Source: JBDSTW01 sp039914705
GTDB taxonomy: Bacteria > Pseudomonadota > Gammaproteobacteria > SURF-13
Length of the DNA stretch: 8,454 bases
NCBI GenBank assembly: GCA_039914705.1
Contig: JBDSOT010000128.1
Span: 1 to 8,454 of the forward strand
Direction: 5' to 3'
In this document: in pieces, positions 5,473 to 8,454 of the stretch
Layout: every line of letters begins with the position of its first letter
Numbering within the stretch: the stretch's first letter is position 1
Translations under genes and position numbers: made by a program
Notes under the pieces: model-generated
Database searches by the model: none
What the model was told of the DNA's origin: nothing
What the model saw: only the letters and a program-made list of their open reading frames with translations

Positions 5473-8391
5473 ATGGATAAAATCTACAACCCCCAAGCCA
5501 TCGAGCAGGACTGGTACAACACCTGGGAGAAACGCGGCTATTTTGCACCCACGGGCACAGGCGCGCCCTACTGCATCATGATCCCGCCGCCCAATGTCAC
5601 CGGCAGCCTGCACATGGGGCACGCCTTCCAAGACACCATCATGGATGCGCTCACCCGCTATCACCGCATGAAGGGCGACAACACCTTATGGCAGGCGGGC
5701 ACCGATCATGCCGGCATTGCCACGCAGATGGTGGTGGAACGCCAGCTTGCCGCGCAGGGAAAAACGCGCCATGAACTCGGGCGTGAAAATTTCGTTGCCG
5801 AGGTATGGAAGTGGAAACATGAATCGGGTGGCCAGATCACGCAGCAACTGCGCCGCATGGGTGCCTCGCTGGATTGGACACGCGAGCGCTTCACTTTAGA
5901 TGAGGGTTTGTCCAAGGCCGTGACCGAGGTGTTCGTGCGCTTGCACGAAGAAGGCCTGATCTATCGCGGCAAGCGTCTAGTCAACTGGGATCCGGTCTTG
6001 CACACGGCGGTGTCCGACCTGGAGGTTATCGCGCAGGAAGAAGACGGATTTATGTGGCATCTGCGTTATCCGCTCGCTTCCCCCACGCCGGGCGATCCTG
6101 AATTTTTAATCGTCGCCACCACGCGCGCCGAGACTATGCTGGGTGATGCGGCCGTTGCCGTGCATCCTGATGACAAACGCTATAAACACCTGATCGGCAA
6201 ACAGGTTCAACTGCCCTTGACCGGCCGCACGATTCCCATCATTGCCGATGATTATGTCGATCCGGCATTCGGCACCGGTTGCGTGAAGATCACGCCCGCG
6301 CATGATTTTAACGATTATGAAGTGGGAAAGCGCCACAACCTACCGTTGATGAATATATTTACACCAGATGCAAAAATTATAAATGATACGGATTGGCCAA
6401 TGGTTAAAGAAGGCCTTCGGCATGCAAAACTCAATCTTCGGCGCAATGTTATTGATGTTGCTTCCGACATTGGGATTCCCAAGAAATACTGGGGTCTTGA
6501 TCGTTTCGAAGCCCGCAAAAAAATCGTCGAGGATCTCGAGGCCCTTGGATTGGTGGAAAAAATACAGCCACACAAACTAACGGTACCGCGCGGTGATCGC
6601 ACGCATGCCGTCATTGAGCCGTATCTCACCGATCAGTGGTACGTGAAGGTTGCGCCGCTCGCCGCCGAAGCCATCAAGGCGGTCGAGGACGGACGTATCA
6701 AGTTCGTTCCGGAAAACTGGAGCAAGACCTATTTTGAATGGATGCGCAACATTCAGGATTGGTGCATCTCGCGCCAGATCTGGTGGGGCCATCGCATCCC
6801 CGCCTGGTACGACGAAGCGGGAAATTTTTACGTCGGCCACAGTGAAGATGATGTGCGCCGCAAAAACAAGCTTGGCCCTGAGATCGATCTTAAACAGGAT
6901 GAGGATGTCCTCGACACCTGGTTCTCCTCTGCCCTTTGGCCCTTTTCGACATTAGGTTGGCCGGAACAAACGCCTGAACTCAAGACTTTCTACCCCACCA
7001 GCGTACTCGTCACCGGCTTCGATATCATCTTCTTCTGGGTGGCGCGAATGATCATGATGGGCCTGAAGTTTACCGGCGAGGTGCCGTTTCGCGAGGTCTA
7101 CATTCATGGCCTGGTGCGCGATGCCGAAGGCCAGAAGATGTCCAAATCCAAGGGCAACGTGCTCGACCCCATCGACCTTATCGACGGCATTGATCTGGAT
7201 TCGCTCATCGCAAAACGCACTAGCGGACTCATGCAGCCGGCGATGGCGAAGAAGATCGAGAAGGCCACGCGCAAACAGTTCCCTGACGGCATTCCCGCTT
7301 ACGGCACCGATGCACTGCGCTTTACTTTCGCCGCCCTCGCCACGCAAGGGCGTGACATTAAATTCGATACCGGGCGCATCGAAGGCTACCGTAACTTCTG
7401 CAATAAATTATGGAATGCTGCGCGCTATGTCTTGATGAACACCGAGGGCCATGACTGCGACGCACAGGGAAGTGCAAGTGTCGCCAAAAGCAGAATACCG
7501 GAAGCGACCGCGCAGCAAGGCGGCGAGGTTGAACTCAGCCTTGCCGACCGCTGGATTATCGGCCGCCTGCAACTCGCCGAGCAGCAGGTCATCCAGTCTA
7601 TCGACACTTATCGTTTCGATCTCGCCGCGCAAGCGATCTATGAATTCACCTGGAACGAATACTGCGACTGGTATCTGGAATTTTCCAAACCGGTATTATT
7701 ATCGCCGGACAGCAGCACCGCCAGCCTGCGTGGAACACGACGCACCCTGGTGCGCGTGCTTGAAACTCTATTACGTCTTGCACATCCGCTCATGCCTTTT
7801 ATTACCGAAGAAATCTGGCAACGCGTGGCACCGCTCGCCGGAAAAACCGGCGACTCCATCATGTTGCAGCCTTACCCGATTCCGCAGCCCGGCAAGATTG
7901 ATAATGACGCGATAGCCGAGTTGACCTGGGTGCAGAATTTTATCCTGGGTGTGCGTAATATTCGCGGCGAGATGAATATTGCACCGGGCAAACCGTTACC
8001 GCTGCTGCTAGAAGGCGGCACGCAACGCGACAGCGTATGGCTGGATAATAATCGTCATTATCTTATGACGCTGGGGCGGCTGGAATCCATTACCTGGCTG
8101 GCACCGGATCAGACTGCACCCGAATCCGCGATTGCACTGATCGGCGATCTGAAATTATTGATCCCGCTTGCCGGCCTGATCGACAAACAGGCCGAACTCA
8201 CGCGTCTGACTAAAGAAATCGAAAAAGTTCGCAAAGACCTCGCACGCGGAGAGGCAAAATTGGACAACCCCGACTATGTCGCGCGCGCCCCCGCGACAGT
8301 TGTCGAACAAGAGCGACTGCGTGTCAACGAACAACGCACAGCTATGGAGCAGCTGATTGAACAACTTTCACGCATGGCATCTGGCGGGTAA
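5473..8391 (+). CDS. valS: Valyl-tRNA synthetase ValS
   Basis: Class I aminoacyl-tRNA synthetase that charges tRNA-Val with valine in the cytosol and hydrolyses mischarged threonine. It has 972 residues (E. coli 951). The Rossmann catalytic core carries PPPNVTGSLHMGH (38-50), the HIGH motif as HMGH (47-50), and KMSKS at 555-559. GTDHAGIATQ follows the HIGH motif region. The inserted editing domain contains TTRAETMLGD (216-225) and GTGCVKITPAHDFNDYE. WCISRQIWWGHRIPAW marks the return to the core. The anticodon-binding domain begins near SLADRW, and a coiled-coil arm runs at about 907-968. Two segments differ from E. coli: residues 298-341 are about 12 residues longer and more AT-rich, and residues 663-683 hold an extra stretch of about 17. 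The start fits the family N-terminus. It is the last gene of the cluster; stop TAA. Confidence 0.98.
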   Translation: MDKIYNPQAIEQDWYNTWEKRGYFAPTGTGAPYCIMIPPPNVTGSLHMGHAFQDTIMDALTRYHRMKGDNTLWQAGTDHAGIATQMVVERQLAAQGKTRHELGRENFVAEVWKWKHESGGQITQQLRRMGASLDWTRERFTLDEGLSKAVTEVFVRLHEEGLIYRGKRLVNWDPVLHTAVSDLEVIAQEEDGFMWHLRYPLASPTPGDPEFLIVATTRAETMLGDAAVAVHPDDKRYKHLIGKQVQLPLTGRTIPIIADDYVDPAFGTGCVKITPAHDFNDYEVGKRHNLPLMNIFTPDAKIINDTDWPMVKEGLRHAKLNLRRNVIDVASDIGIPKKYWGLDRFEARKKIVEDLEALGLVEKIQPHKLTVPRGDRTHAVIEPYLTDQWYVKVAPLAAEAIKAVEDGRIKFVPENWSKTYFEWMRNIQDWCISRQIWWGHRIPAWYDEAGNFYVGHSEDDVRRKNKLGPEIDLKQDEDVLDTWFSSALWPFSTLGWPEQTPELKTFYPTSVLVTGFDIIFFWVARMIMMGLKFTGEVPFREVYIHGLVRDAEGQKMSKSKGNVLDPIDLIDGIDLDSLIAKRTSGLMQPAMAKKIEKATRKQFPDGIPAYGTDALRFTFAALATQGRDIKFDTGRIEGYRNFCNKLWNAARYVLMNTEGHDCDAQGSASVAKSRIPEATAQQGGEVELSLADRWIIGRLQLAEQQVIQSIDTYRFDLAAQAIYEFTWNEYCDWYLEFSKPVLLSPDSSTASLRGTRRTLVRVLETLLRLAHPLMPFITEEIWQRVAPLAGKTGDSIMLQPYPIPQPGKIDNDAIAELTWVQNFILGVRNIRGEMNIAPGKPLPLLLEGGTQRDSVWLDNNRHYLMTLGRLESITWLAPDQTAPESAIALIGDLKLLIPLAGLIDKQAELTRLTKEIEKVRKDLARGEAKLDNPDYVARAPATVVEQERLRVNEQRTAMEQLIEQLSRMASGG

Positions 8392-8454
8392 GTTAAATAT
8401 CTCACCTTAAAATATGCTTATACGTGCTTGCAACCAATTGACTTAGACTATCGT
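8392..8454. other. Non-coding right edge after valS
   Basis: This AT-rich 63-base stretch follows the valS TAA. No terminator hairpin, RNA gene or start codon with ribosome binding site is visible. TTGACT (8438-8443) resembles a -35 element, but a matching -10 would lie outside the window. Confidence 0.4.

Noticed and set aside
8438..8443. TTGACT as -35 of a downstream gene
   Set aside because: The window ends before any -10 or gene could be seen.

Overview
The window is a compact, fully coding stretch of a chromosome from a proteobacterium, most likely a gammaproteobacterium (a betaproteobacterium is also possible). The clue is the gene order: lptF-lptG on the minus strand, divergent from pepA-holC-valS on the plus strand. 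This is the arrangement known from Escherichia coli and many relatives. The proteins resemble the E. coli versions in motifs and length but differ enough to suggest a non-enteric lineage. Base composition is moderate, slightly above 50% GC by eye.

Minus strand, positions 3157 to 44: lptF, lptG and a family 2 glycosyltransferase are read in that order. lptF and lptG are 1 base apart and lptG and the glycosyltransferase about 20 bases apart, so they look like one operon. LptF and LptG are the transmembrane half of the LptB2FG transporter, which extracts lipopolysaccharide from the inner membrane. The glycosyltransferase is a plausible sugar-adding enzyme for a cell-surface glycan, though its substrate cannot be read from the sequence.

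Positions 3158 to 3342: a 185-base divergent regulatory region. It holds a TATAAT box facing lptF, a TTGAAA-type element facing pepA, and between them an 18-base near-perfect palindrome that could be a shared operator. The TATAAT box lies inside the longest lptF reading frame. That argues for a shorter lptF starting at TTG 3157.

Plus strand, positions 3343 to 8391: pepA (leucyl aminopeptidase), holC (chi subunit of the DNA polymerase III clamp loader) and valS (valyl-tRNA synthetase). The 100-base pepA-holC gap is open in the holC frame and contains a bulged hairpin and a promoter-like sequence. The holC-valS gap is 50 bases. No RNA gene, mobile element, CRISPR array or intrinsic terminator was seen.

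No clearly new biological system is visible. The points most worth checking are the palindrome between the divergent operons, the lptF and holC start choices, the pepA-holC hairpin, the glycosyltransferase attached to lptFG, and two unusual length-variable segments in ValS.
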